From Nostoc sp. ATCC 53789 (GTDB lineage Bacteria > Cyanobacteriota > Cyanobacteriia > Cyanobacteriales > Nostocaceae), in assembly GCF_009873495.1 (NCBI RefSeq), contig NZ_CP046703.1, forward strand, positions 5,422,501 through 5,486,500: DNA of 64,000 nt, given 5' to 3'. Positions within the stretch are counted from its first letter, which is position 1; every line of letters begins with the position of its first letter. A program made the translations under genes and the position numbers. The notes beneath the pieces are model-generated. The model worked only from the letters and a program-made list of their open reading frames with translations, ran no database searches and was not told where the DNA came from. This document shows positions 7,583 through 15,744 of the stretch, piece by piece.

Positions 7583-8656
7583 TTATGAGCTTGGTTGCTG
7601 ATCGGGAAACATACACTTATCAGAATCACAACCACTAGGGCCAGCCTCTGACATTTCACCTAAATCGTAGCGGCTTAAGACTGCACAGAAATCATCTGTT
7701 TTCCGCCGTGCTTTCACCTCTTGATTCAAGCGCTCGTAGGTTGGTTTATCTATTGGTTCAAATGGCAAACGGGGGAATGATTGCAAGTCATCAAAACGAG
7801 CTAAAAGAGCTGCTGAAATATACCCCTGATCGCTCTGAATAGTTTCATAGATTTTCTGTCCTAAAGGTTCGATTTCATCAGAACGCAGTTCCAAAGTAGC
7901 TGATGTGTTATGAGTCACATACCAGCGTTGAACCTGGAGGACAAAATCAAATTGGGCTAAGACTGAAAACTTAGAAACATCAATCTCATCAGCACCTGGT
8001 AAATCTGCCCAAGATACAGAAACAGGGATTTCTACCAACCATTCACTCACCCGTGAATCAAAGGGATCGTTGAGCAAATTGCCCTGTTCATCTTTGTCTG
8101 ATTGTGAGGGAATGACATTATAACCGTAGTCAATACAGGCTAAAGCTACTGGATCATTTTTGCCGAAAGTGATGCGGCGAATAAATCTTTGGGCTTTGGG
8201 AGGATGCCATCCTGAACTAGCATTAGTTAACAAAGCCTTAGTACCACTGGGTTGGACTGTGGTACAGCGATTGGGACGTTTGAGATTGTGGCGATCACAA
8301 TAATCCCAAACTACCCGATGTACAATATCTCTCCAAGAACTTAGATATTTTTCTTCCTCACGCTTGAAAGCTAAACCTTGTGGAGTTGCAGGTCTTCCGG
8401 CTTCCCACCAGCGCAGCCAATCAACACCAAAAGCATGGACAAAGAAATCAAATAAACCTGTAAAAGAAACTCCCACAATCGGGTCTAATTCACGGCTGTA
8501 TTGATAGCGTGGTTCTAAGAATTTGTGATTTAAAAGTGCCGCAACAGATAACGCCCCAGCAGTGAAAGCTTCTTCTTGTTCTTTGTAGTTACGTGGGTCG
8601 ATTTGATTAAGGTGAACCTCTGACAAATTACAGTGGAAGTTACTACCGATGATTTC
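7583..8656 (-). CDS. nrdJ: adenosylcobalamin-dependent ribonucleotide reductase, exon 2
   Basis: This is the C-terminal 357 residues of a class II (B12-dependent) ribonucleoside-triphosphate reductase. The exon begins GAA ATC ATC (EIIGSNFHCN) directly after the intron. Joined to exon 1 it restores the unbroken motif NPCG-EIIGSNFHC, with the second redox cysteine at residue 418 of the joined protein. The exon also carries the barrel-strand loop QPSGTKALLTNASSG. The C-terminus ends with CDSDKC, a C-x4-C pair like that used by this family for re-reduction by thioredoxin. An ATG ten codons inside could start a separate ORF, but the residues upstream of it are family residues, so the two pieces are one gene of 766 residues. 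Confidence 0.88.
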   Translation of the reverse strand, partial: EIIGSNFHCNLSEVHLNQIDPRNYKEQEEAFTAGALSVAALLNHKFLEPRYQYSRELDPIVGVSFTGLFDFFVHAFGVDWLRWWEAGRPATPQGLAFKREEEKYLSSWRDIVHRVVWDYCDRHNLKRPNRCTTVQPSGTKALLTNASSGWHPPKAQRFIRRITFGKNDPVALACIDYGYNVIPSQSDKDEQGNLLNDPFDSRVSEWLVEIPVSVSWADLPGADEIDVSKFSVLAQFDFVLQVQRWYVTHNTSATLELRSDEIEPLGQKIYETIQSDQGYISAALLARFDDLQSFPRLPFEPIDKPTYERLNQEVKARRKTDDFCAVLSRYDLGEMSEAGPSGCDSDKCMFPDQQPSS

Positions 8657-8969
8657 CTTTCTTTGTTACCCTAGAGGCTTTTTATCCTCTAGTTCTACTG
8701 CTTAATTATTTGCAGTAGCTCCGCGTACCTTTTGCAGATGTGACTTCAGATAATAAAAGTGTTTCGGCTCCGCTCAACACAAGTATTTTTCACATCCACC
8801 CCCGCACTCTTGGAGAGATTATATTCTAGACACAAATTTCTCATGTTATCTAGTTTCACTCTCTACGCTGTACGGTGTCAAAGACTTTTTAATTCCTTTG
8901 ATTACCACGGGATTAGCATCTCAGCTTTCCCCGTTTTTGCGAGGTTTTTAACGTGAGGCAAAATCACTT
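8657..8969 (-). ncRNA. group I intron in nrdJ (313 nt, no ORF)
   Basis: The intron interrupts nrdJ one codon after the catalytic-cysteine codon (NPCG). Group I hallmarks seen: exon 1 ends in U, the intron ends in G, and exon sequence CGUGUGGU pairs with GCCUCACG ten bases inside the intron, placing a U.G wobble exactly at the 5' splice site with one internal U.U mismatch (P1). Two perfect 7-bp hairpins near the 3' end (8695-8718 and 8671-8692) fit peripheral P9-type stems. Further inside, GGATGTG can pair with CACATC. There is no room for a homing endonuclease, so the element is probably immobile on its own. Removal leaves an uninterrupted reading frame with no lost or gained residues. Catalytic core elements P3-P7 were not resolved by eye. 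Confidence 0.82.
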
Positions 8970-10196
8970 ACCACACGGATTTAGCCCATAGCGAGCTAAA
9001 CGATGTTCTAACTCATTAGCATCAAGATTTGAATAACGTTCTTCTAACCACTGTTTTGCTGTTCCTTGTTCATAAGCTTGTAAAAACTCAACTTTTAGAG
9101 CTTGTGTTGGCAGCAAATCAATGTTTGATCGCGCTACAGCTTCACCAGCCCATTGAATCGCTCCCTCGCCGCTATAATACTGTTTGCGAACAGCATTCAG
9201 ACATTCTTCTAAGGTTGGCTTGCGGTGAAAAACTCTGGTATGGTTTGCCATCCTGAGTGCATCACGCTCTGGATCGATTCGCCAATTGCCATTTTCATCT
9301 TGCTGCCATAAGTTATCTTTGGCATCGGCAAACAAACTATCTTCGCTAGAACCTTGCCTCATGCCAGCTGATCTTCTAATATTACCGGCAACAATTGTTA
9401 CAGCAGCTTGATCGATTAATAGACAGCATTCAACTGAATTTAATTGTCGTCCTAAAGCTTTATTCAGAATAGATGCACAACGCTGATAAAGTCCGGGCAA
9501 TTTCACAGGATTAGCAACTCCTCCAAAGCCGTTAAGAGTTTCTCCGGCTTTTCGGACATCGCTGATATCAACTAATACTTCAACTGCTGCTGAAAACTGT
9601 TCATTAGTGGAAAGTTCTAATAGGGCTTGATATGATTCAACCCAACCTTCACGACTATCTCCCACGTGAATAGTGACGTTATTGCCTTCTATATGAGTTT
9701 GAGTATATTCACGTCGCTGTTGCACAGGAGTGCTGCCAATTTCACCTTTTACAGTGACATTCAGTTGATTACGGATAGGAGGTAACTGGTTAATAAATTG
9801 TGGTTCTAGGACGGCTCCGGTACCACAGCCCATCATTGCCAGATCCATCATTAATCCGAAGGCACTCCAGTCTTCGAGATTGGTAGAGGTGCAATTATAA
9901 GCGCCGGAAAAATTCTTTGGTTTGGTTATCCAGTCTGTGCCACCAACCCATAGCCAGCGTCCACTGGGCATAGCTTTCAAGTTGCGCTGCATCTTATCCA
10001 GTATGGCAGCTTCTTCTTGAGTGAGCTTTCCCAACTCGACTAAGCCGAGGAGAGTGCGATCGCATACCTCATCCCATGTTTCCCTTAGTCCCGCCTTTGT
10101 CCGGCGGCTATAGGTTCTAAAAAATACGGGATTCGCAGCCGGTGCTGTTTCGGGAAACTTTGCACTCTGGCGTTTTCTTTCTAGCTCTCGAACCAT
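8970..10196 (-). CDS. nrdJ: adenosylcobalamin-dependent ribonucleotide reductase, exon 1
   Basis: These 409 codons encode the N-terminal half of the monomeric class II reductase, which makes dNTPs without oxygen and so suits a nitrogen-fixing phototroph. Visible family features: YNCTSTNLEDW with the first reducing Cys near residue 102, MMDLAMMGCGTGAV, GNIRRSAGMRQG, and NPCG at the end, whose Cys408 corresponds to the radical-bearing cysteine of Lactobacillus RTPR. No ATP-cone precedes the catalytic domain. If unspliced, translation runs one codon (Lys) into the intron and stops. The gene is divergent from the GNAT gene at 10454. Confidence 0.9.
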
Positions 10197-10453
10197 ATAT
10201 TAAGTGTCTTGCGTTCTTGTTGCGTGCGGACAGATTATGACTATACGCCAAGTAGTTTGAGTATTAAAGATTGTCAAATTGTCCACTTTACGCTAGCTCT
10301 ACTCAGCACTAATTACAACAGAAATTTATAATGTATAATGTCCCTCACCCTTGGGTAGAATCTCGATATTGAGTTTTAATTGGCACAGATTAACTTATAA
10401 GTAAATTCTCTTTATACCGATTTTTGTGTAATTACTTAGCGGAGGTATAAAAT

Positions 10454-11014
10454 TTGCTTACTCGAACATCGAGCAAACTGGATTTTTATGGAATTAGTTT
10501 TAAAATGATCAATATTCGTTGTGAAACTCTGGCAGATTGTACAGTAATAGCTGAAGTGAATACATTAGCTTTTGGGCAGAAAAATGAGGCTAAACTTGTA
10601 GATAAAATTCGCCGTTCTGACCGCTACATTCCAGAACTTTCTCTGGTTGCAGAAGTTGAAAATGTTGTAGTCGGTCATATTTTATTCAGCTACATTAACC
10701 TAGTGAGTGAAGAAACACTACAGGTAATCGGTCTAGCACCTTTAGCGGTTCATCCACAGTTTCAACAACAAGGTATTGGTAGCGCACTGGTACAAGCAGG
10801 ATTAGAAAAAGCAGATGCAAAGAAAGAAGCCGTAGTTATTGTACTTGGTCATCCTCATTTCTATAATCGTTTTGGCTTTCAGCCTTCTATTATTTATGAA
10901 ATCGAGTCTCCTTTTCTAGTACCAGAGGATGTCTTCATGGTTAAAACACTGCAAAGCTATGAAAAAAAGTATAAAGGTAAGGTTGTTTATCCGGCTGCTT
11001 TTGAGGAAGTATAG
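10454..11014 (+). CDS. GNAT-family N-acetyltransferase (YhbS-like)
   Basis: This 186-residue protein has a single GNAT fold. The acetyl-CoA pyrophosphate loop is visible as QFQQQGIGSALVQAGL after the beta-4 strand (LAPLAVHP), and GHPHFYNRFGFQPS is the typical C-terminal strand of the YhbS-like group. The start at 10454 is TTG, supported by a strong GGAGG eight bases upstream. An in-frame ATG at 10505 (MINIRCETLADC) matches the usual family N-terminus and is the alternative. The acetyl acceptor is unknown. It is divergent from nrdJ, with 257 bp between them that hold no other visible feature. Confidence 0.85.
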   Translation: MLTRTSSKLDFYGISFKMINIRCETLADCTVIAEVNTLAFGQKNEAKLVDKIRRSDRYIPELSLVAEVENVVVGHILFSYINLVSEETLQVIGLAPLAVHPQFQQQGIGSALVQAGLEKADAKKEAVVIVLGHPHFYNRFGFQPSIIYEIESPFLVPEDVFMVKTLQSYEKKYKGKVVYPAAFEEV

Positions 11015-11103
11015 TATTATTTACGCCTAACAATGAGGTGATTTTAGAATTGGAAAAATAGAACAATATCGCATATATATCCAACATTTATTATCTGCTA
11101 TAA

Positions 11104-12489
11104 TTACACTATAACTGCCGCAACTACGCCCTTTGTTTGTAACGCAGCCGCAACCCGTAAAATTAAAGCTTCATTATATGGTGCTGCGATCAATTGCACA
11201 CCCAAAGGTAAGGCATTTGGACGCTGAATTGGTACTGATAAAACGGGTAAGCCGATAAAAGATAATGGTTGAGTAAATAGCCCCAAATGAGGGCGGACAA
11301 GAATTTCTTCCCCATCCAAAATCATAGTTTGTTGACCGATTAGCGGTGCAGAAATTGGTGTAGTTGGGGCAATAATTAGATCCACATTTTGAAATACTTC
11401 TCGAACGCGATCGCGATACCAGCTTCTAAACCGTTGTGCTTGCAGATACCAGCTACTAGGAATTAACGCCCCAGCCAAAAAGCGATCGCGTGTCGCTGGA
11501 TCAAAATCTTGAGGACGATATCGCAATTTTTCCAAATGCAGATTTGCGCCCTCACTAGCTGTAATCACAAAAGCTGCTGCACGGGCGCGGTGTGCTTCTG
11601 GTATGGTTACGTATTGAGTGGCATTCAAAGCATCGGCTACCTTTTGCACTGCTGCTAAAGCTTCCGGTTCTGAACCTTTGGTGAAATAATCAGCTGCAAT
11701 GGCAATTCGGATATCAGAAATATCTTGATTAAGTTGTGGTAAAACCAATTCAGGCGGACGCTTTGTGCAAATTGGATCGCGATCGTCTTCTCCTTGAAGC
11801 ACATCAAACACCGTAGCAATATCTTGCACCGAACGCGCAAAAGGGCCAATGTGGTCAAAACTGCTAGAAAATAAAGCTACCCCAGCACGAGATAACCTTC
11901 CATAAGTAGGCTTAAAACCAAAAACGCCACACAACGCCGCCGGAACCCGAATTGAACCATTAGTATCAGAACCCAGCGTCATAGGTACTAACCCAGCAGC
12001 AACAGCCGCCGCCGAACCACCCGATGAACCACCAGCAACTCGCTGTAAATCATGGGGGTTGTGAGTAGCACCGTAATGGGAGTTTTCCGTAACAAACCCA
12101 TAGGCGTACTCATCCATATTCAAAGCGCCAACTAGCACAGCACCCGCTTGTTTCAGCTTCGCTATTGCGGTTGCATCTTGGGTAGCGGCTGGGTTCTCTG
12201 CATTGATTTTTGACCCCGCCAGAGTCGTTAAACCAGCAATATCGAAGAGATTTTTCACCGCAAAAGGCACACCAGCAAGCAAACCAGGATTATTACCTTG
12301 GGCAATTTCTTCGTCAATGCGAACTGCATCTATTAAAGCTGTTTCAGCAGTCACAGCCGTAAAACAGTTGAGTTGATGATCTCGCGTTGCGATTCGTGCG
12401 ATCGCAGCTTTGGTAACTTCCACCGCGCTGACTTTGGCTGCACGCACCGCATCTGATATTGTTATGGCATCGGCAGAATCAAAATTCAT
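11104..12489 (-). CDS. AtzE-family amidohydrolase (amidase signature)
   Basis: This 461-residue amidase-signature enzyme has the Ser-cisSer-Lys triad: Lys in VPFAVKNLFD (about residue 80), Ser in GGSSGGSAAAVAAG (about 155) and Ser in GSDTNGSIRVPA (about 178). The stretches TTLAGSKIN, ALNMDEYAYGF and NSHYGATHNPHD are characteristic of the AtzE group. AtzE works with the small protein AtzG on carboxybiuret-like amides. An AtzG-like gene lies two genes upstream on the same strand, supporting the assignment. Only nine bases separate it from the DUF4328-like gene, so they are probably cotranscribed. The substrate may be an amide other than carboxybiuret, as no other cyanuric-acid genes are seen. 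Confidence 0.82.
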   Translation of the reverse strand: MNFDSADAITISDAVRAAKVSAVEVTKAAIARIATRDHQLNCFTAVTAETALIDAVRIDEEIAQGNNPGLLAGVPFAVKNLFDIAGLTTLAGSKINAENPAATQDATAIAKLKQAGAVLVGALNMDEYAYGFVTENSHYGATHNPHDLQRVAGGSSGGSAAAVAAGLVPMTLGSDTNGSIRVPAALCGVFGFKPTYGRLSRAGVALFSSSFDHIGPFARSVQDIATVFDVLQGEDDRDPICTKRPPELVLPQLNQDISDIRIAIAADYFTKGSEPEALAAVQKVADALNATQYVTIPEAHRARAAAFVITASEGANLHLEKLRYRPQDFDPATRDRFLAGALIPSSWYLQAQRFRSWYRDRVREVFQNVDLIIAPTTPISAPLIGQQTMILDGEEILVRPHLGLFTQPLSFIGLPVLSVPIQRPNALPLGVQLIAAPYNEALILRVAAALQTKGVVAAVIV

Positions 12490-12498
12490 GCTGGAATA

Positions 12499-13125
12499 TT
12501 AGGAGATAGCACTTTTAGCTTTTTGAGTAATAGCAGTCTGCATAGTTTTTGCTAGTTGTAGCAAAATAGCCGTAAGACCTAAATCTAAAATACAAGAGAA
12601 TAAAAACCAAAAGGGCAGAAATTTATCTTCGGGATTTTTAACAGCTTCTGTAAAAGCGAGCCGATTCAAAAGATTTGACCCAATCATAAAACCATATAGC
12701 GGCCCGATTAACGATCGCACTTGTTCACTCAAACGTGTTAAATCCTCACCTTCACCTTTAAATCGATCAGCAAAAGTAGATAACGTGTTGGCTATTCCCC
12801 AAAGGCTATATATAGGAATTAGAAATCGGGCGATCGCACCTCCTGGCGTAATCGGATATTCCTTGAAAATATCCCTTAAATCAGCATGGAGACGATATAG
12901 CCAAATCATAAAAACAATGATTGAAGTTAAACTGAAAAGTAATGTAACTATTGATATCAGTGCATCTAGAGAAGCAAGTAGCTGATAAAGTGGCTTTGCT
13001 ATTAATTGCAACAAAGATAATAGCGTAGAAGCAACACCAAATCCTAGCAGCACCCAAAGTAACCGCACCAACAATCTACCGATACTCGCAGACTTCAATG
13101 AAATAACAGCATTGAAATTATTCAT
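12499..13125 (-). CDS. DUF4328-like integral membrane protein
   Basis: This 208-residue protein has four to five hydrophobic segments (about residues 15-45, 48-68, 88-110, 140-160 and 172-195). The pattern MIWLYRLHADLRD followed by ITPGGAIARFLIPIYSLW resembles the DUF4328 family. Its role is unknown. It lies between an AtzG-like and an AtzE-like gene, with nine bases to the latter, so it may be a membrane partner of that amidase or a transporter-related component. That is context-based inference. Confidence 0.6.
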   Translation of the reverse strand: MNNFNAVISLKSASIGRLLVRLLWVLLGFGVASTLLSLLQLIAKPLYQLLASLDALISIVTLLFSLTSIIVFMIWLYRLHADLRDIFKEYPITPGGAIARFLIPIYSLWGIANTLSTFADRFKGEGEDLTRLSEQVRSLIGPLYGFMIGSNLLNRLAFTEAVKNPEDKFLPFWFLFSCILDLGLTAILLQLAKTMQTAITQKAKSAIS

Positions 13126-13214
13126 CTGATTTTTCCAAGGTATAGTCGGCTATATCTTAGTATTGTTGGTTATACTGAAAACTCAGTAAAATTGCTTAAA
13201 CATTAAAATAGCTC

Positions 13215-13403
13215 TTATGGTTCAAAAACTGGTGCAACTTCAATTTCTTCTGGTAAAGGGAAAGAATTTACAATATTTGCGATCGCACTAATTCTCTCAA
13301 AATTTGCCACCACCCCATCCCGATACTCATCTCTTAACTGCAAATCCAACAACAACGCCATAAGATCAACATACTCTCCCACATCAAACCCTTCTCTTCT
13401 CAT
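13215..13403 (-). CDS. AtzG-like small protein (DUF4089)
   Basis: This 62-residue protein (FDVGEYVDLMALLLDLQL, then SFPLPEEIEVAPVFEP) matches the AtzG-like/DUF4089 pattern of a short helical protein ending in FPLP-E-APVF. AtzG binds and stabilises AtzE, whose homolog lies downstream in the same direction. The frame is open to 13469, but the extra 22 residues (RKGRKGRKG) are translation of a genomic repeat. The ATG at 13403 with GGAAG just upstream is the likely start. The promoter must lie in or beyond the repeat, in the 73-bp gap to the divergent glutaredoxin-like gene. Confidence 0.72.
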   Translation of the reverse strand: MRREGFDVGEYVDLMALLLDLQLRDEYRDGVVANFERISAIANIVNSFPLPEEIEVAPVFEP

Positions 13404-13410
13404 CTCTCTT

Positions 13411-13443
13411 CCTTTGCGCCCTTTGCGTCCTTTGCGGTTCGTT
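13411..13443. repeat. tandem CCTTTGCG repeat next to the AtzG-like start
   Basis: Three tandem variants of an 8-10-bp unit (CCTTTGCGCC, CTTTGCGTCC, TTTGCGGTTC) end in GGTTCGTTA. The same style of repeat occurs at 7490-7520 and, on the other strand, inside the coding sequence at 13641-13680. Confidence 0.65.
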
Positions 13444-13476
13444 ATCTTAAACTTATAACTTCTTATCACAACTGAA

Positions 13477-13758
13477 ATGCGATTAATTTTATACAGTAAA
13501 CCCGGCTGTCATTTATGTGAAGGCTTGCAAGAAAAGCTAGAAAAAATCCAAAATCTCAGTTTCGAGTTGGAAATTAGGGATATTACGACTCGTGACGATT
13601 GGTTTGCTGCGTATGAGTATGAAGTGCCAGTACTTTATTTATCGAACCACAGAGGCGCAGAGGACGCAGAGGGGAGTGAGAAATTATTGCCGCGTCCTTC
13701 TCCTCGTGGTAGTGTGCAACAGTTGGAGCAAATGTTGCGTAAGTATTTAGCCAATTAG
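13477..13758 (+). CDS. glutaredoxin-like (DUF836) thiol protein with repeat insertion
   Basis: This is a 93-residue thioredoxin-fold protein with an N-terminal KPGCHLC redox motif (Cys11, Cys14), EVPVLY as the cis-proline strand and LPRPSPRGSVQQLEQML as the terminal helix, as in the glutaredoxin-like DUF836 family. Residues about 56-67 (SNHRGAEDAEGS) lie between the cis-Pro strand and the LPRPSPR motif. They are encoded by a copy of the dispersed CAGAGGCGCAGAGGACG repeat, so the gene carries an in-frame repeat insertion in a loop. It is 53 bp upstream of murE and could be cotranscribed with it. Confidence 0.8.
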   Translation: MRLILYSKPGCHLCEGLQEKLEKIQNLSFELEIRDITTRDDWFAAYEYEVPVLYLSNHRGAEDAEGSEKLLPRPSPRGSVQQLEQMLRKYLAN

Positions 13759-13811
13759 AAAAAAATAATGCAGAATAAGCGCAAGATTAAGAATGTGACG
13801 AGGTTCACAAC

Positions 13812-15314
13812 ATGAAATTGCGGGAATTACTAACGGCGGTAGACAGTGTTGAACAATTGCCTAGCCATCCGACTTTGCAGGATGTGGAAGTTAGGGGTTT
13901 GAAGACCAATTCCCATGCTTGTGGTGTGGGAGATTTGTTTATTGGGATGCCAGGAACGCGGGTTGATGGTGGGGAATTTTGGCAAAGTGCGATCGCATCG
14001 GGGGCTGTGGCTGCGATCGTTTCTCCTGAAGCTGCACAAAAAAATCCTCCCACAAATGAGGCTGTGGTCATCAGTGCAAGTAACATAACTCAAGCTTGTG
14101 CCCAGATAGCTAGTGCTTTTTATGGTTATCCAGGGCAAAAACTCAAGCTGGTAGGTGTGACTGGTACCAATGGCAAAACTACAACTACCCATATTATTGA
14201 ATTTCTCCTGCTCAAAGCTAATCTCGCCACAGCTTTGATGGGGACTCTCTACACCCGTTGGGCAGGTTTTGAGCAAACTGCTGCCCACACTACGCCCTTT
14301 GCAGTAGAACTGCAACAGCAGCTAGCAGAGGCTGTAAATGCTGGTAGTGAGTTCGGGGTGATGGAAGTAAGTTCTCACGCTTTGGCTCAAGGTAGAGTGC
14401 TGGGCTGTCAATTTGAGGTAGCGGTGTTCAGTAATCTTACTCAAGACCATCTCGACTATCACCGCGATATGGAAGATTACTTTGCCGCTAAAGCGTTGTT
14501 ATTTAGCCCTGATTATCTCAAGGGACGAGCAATAATTAATGCTGATGACTCTTACGGAAAGCGGTTAATTGCCTCGTTAGATGCCGAACGGGTTTGGAGT
14601 TATAGCGTCAACGACAACAGTGCTGATTTATGGATGAGTGATTTAACTTATGAGCCGAATGGTGTCAGTGGGACATTACATACACCAAAAGGTGACGTAG
14701 CTTTTCGATCGCCACTAGTCGGACAATATAATTTAGAAAATCTTCTCGCAGCCGTAGGAGCAGCTTTACACTTAGGGCTAGATTTGCAATTAGTGGCATC
14801 TGTAATACCTGAGTTTCCCGGAGTTCCTGGACGAATGGAACGGGTACAGATTAATTCTGACCAGGATATTAGCGTGATTGTGGATTATGCCCACACACCC
14901 GATAGCTTGGAAAACTTGTTGAAAGCTGCACGTCCATTTATACCTGGGAAGGTAATTTGTGTATTTGGTTGTGGCGGCGATCGCGATCGCACCAAGCGCC
15001 CAATTATGGGTAGAATTGCTGCTGAATTAGCTGATGTGGCAGTAGTGACATCAGATAATCCCCGCACAGAAAACCCAGAACGGATTTTAGAAGACGTTTT
15101 GGCAGGAATTGCCCAAACAGTAAAACCAATGGTAATTTGCGATCGCGCTACTGCAATTCGTACTGCTATTTTACAAGCACAACCAGGTGATGGAGTGCTG
15201 CTTGCTGGTAAAGGTCACGAAGACTACCAAATTCTCGGCACCGAAAAAATCCATTTTGATGACCGAGAACACGCACGCGACGCTTTACAGCAAAGACTTA
15301 ATAGCCAAGCTTAA
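13812..15314 (+). CDS. murE: UDP-MurNAc-L-Ala-D-Glu:meso-diaminopimelate ligase
   Basis: This 500-residue Mur ligase adds meso-diaminopimelate to the peptidoglycan nucleotide precursor in the cytoplasm. Features in order: an N-terminal UDP-binding domain; the P-loop GVTGTNGKTTTTH near residue 112; central ligase residues in VSSHALAQGR and QDHLDYHRDMEDY, with the carbamylated Lys region AAKALLFS; and the C-terminal domain with SDNPRTENPERI. The DNPR motif is the known signature of diaminopimelate-specific (rather than lysine-specific) enzymes. Length is normal. It follows the glutaredoxin-like gene by 53 bp. Confidence 0.96.
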   Translation: MKLRELLTAVDSVEQLPSHPTLQDVEVRGLKTNSHACGVGDLFIGMPGTRVDGGEFWQSAIASGAVAAIVSPEAAQKNPPTNEAVVISASNITQACAQIASAFYGYPGQKLKLVGVTGTNGKTTTTHIIEFLLLKANLATALMGTLYTRWAGFEQTAAHTTPFAVELQQQLAEAVNAGSEFGVMEVSSHALAQGRVLGCQFEVAVFSNLTQDHLDYHRDMEDYFAAKALLFSPDYLKGRAIINADDSYGKRLIASLDAERVWSYSVNDNSADLWMSDLTYEPNGVSGTLHTPKGDVAFRSPLVGQYNLENLLAAVGAALHLGLDLQLVASVIPEFPGVPGRMERVQINSDQDISVIVDYAHTPDSLENLLKAARPFIPGKVICVFGCGGDRDRTKRPIMGRIAAELADVAVVTSDNPRTENPERILEDVLAGIAQTVKPMVICDRATAIRTAILQAQPGDGVLLAGKGHEDYQILGTEKIHFDDREHARDALQQRLNSQA

Positions 15315-15320
15315 TTTATT

Positions 15321-15409
15321 TGGGAATTGGGCATGGGCAAGAGGACAAGGGGACAAGGAGAATTGGGGACAAGGGGAAAGACTTGTTTCAATTTCTCACC
15401 CCTTGTCCC
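15321..15409. repeat. GGACAAGG-rich repeat, copy 1
   Basis: This segment, just after the murE stop, is nearly the same as 39086-39166. The main difference is one extra 8-bp GGACAAGG unit here. Its ends are partly complementary (GGGACAAGG with CCTTGTCCC), allowing a hairpin. Confidence 0.65.
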
Positions 15410-15568
15410 GAATGGCACTAAGAAAAGCTGAAATCTGGTCAGGGCAGGGTGTGGGAGGTGTGGGAGGTGTGGGAGGACGGGGAAGAAGTCTTACCCCCAC
15501 ACTCCCCACACTCCCCACACTCAAAAAGCAAGTTATATCAGGGCTTTGCGATTAACTTAGTGCCATTC
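15410..15568. mobile_element. 159-bp MITE with 13-bp perfect terminal inverted repeats
   Basis: GAATGGCACTAAG (15410-15422) is inverted as CTTAGTGCCATTC (15556-15568). The interior contains a further palindrome built from GTGTGGGAG units (15449-15480) and CTCCCCACA units (15484-15520). There is no transposase; it is a non-autonomous element lodged between two GGACAAGG-type repeats. Confidence 0.65.
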
Positions 15569-15744
15569 CCTCTTATCCCCTTGTCCCCTTGTCCCCTTGT
15601 CCCCCCTGCCTCTTCCCCGCCCCTGATGGGTGTAGTTTTTGATATTTAATGTTTCTTTCCGTGGGGTTTTTGTAAAAGATGGACATATAAAGGTGAAAAT
15701 CGAGACAGAATTATTTCTTGCTTCATCCTTTTTGTGCTTGACTC

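Noticed and set aside
8759..8956. 65-residue ORF on the plus strand
   Set aside because: It is antisense to the nrdJ intron, with no recognisable protein features.
7583..10196. Frameshifted or split pseudogene of ribonucleotide reductase
   Set aside because: Both halves are fully conserved, key cysteines are present, and the intervening DNA has splice-site pairing and hairpins of a group I intron.
13404..13469. N-terminal extension RKGRKGRKG of the AtzG-like protein
   Set aside because: The residues are translation of a dispersed repeat; the internal ATG has a ribosome site and fits the family length.
15187..15649. Two short plus-strand ORFs after murE
   Set aside because: They read through GGACAAGG and GTGTGGGAG repeats and overlap murE; no ribosome site or family.
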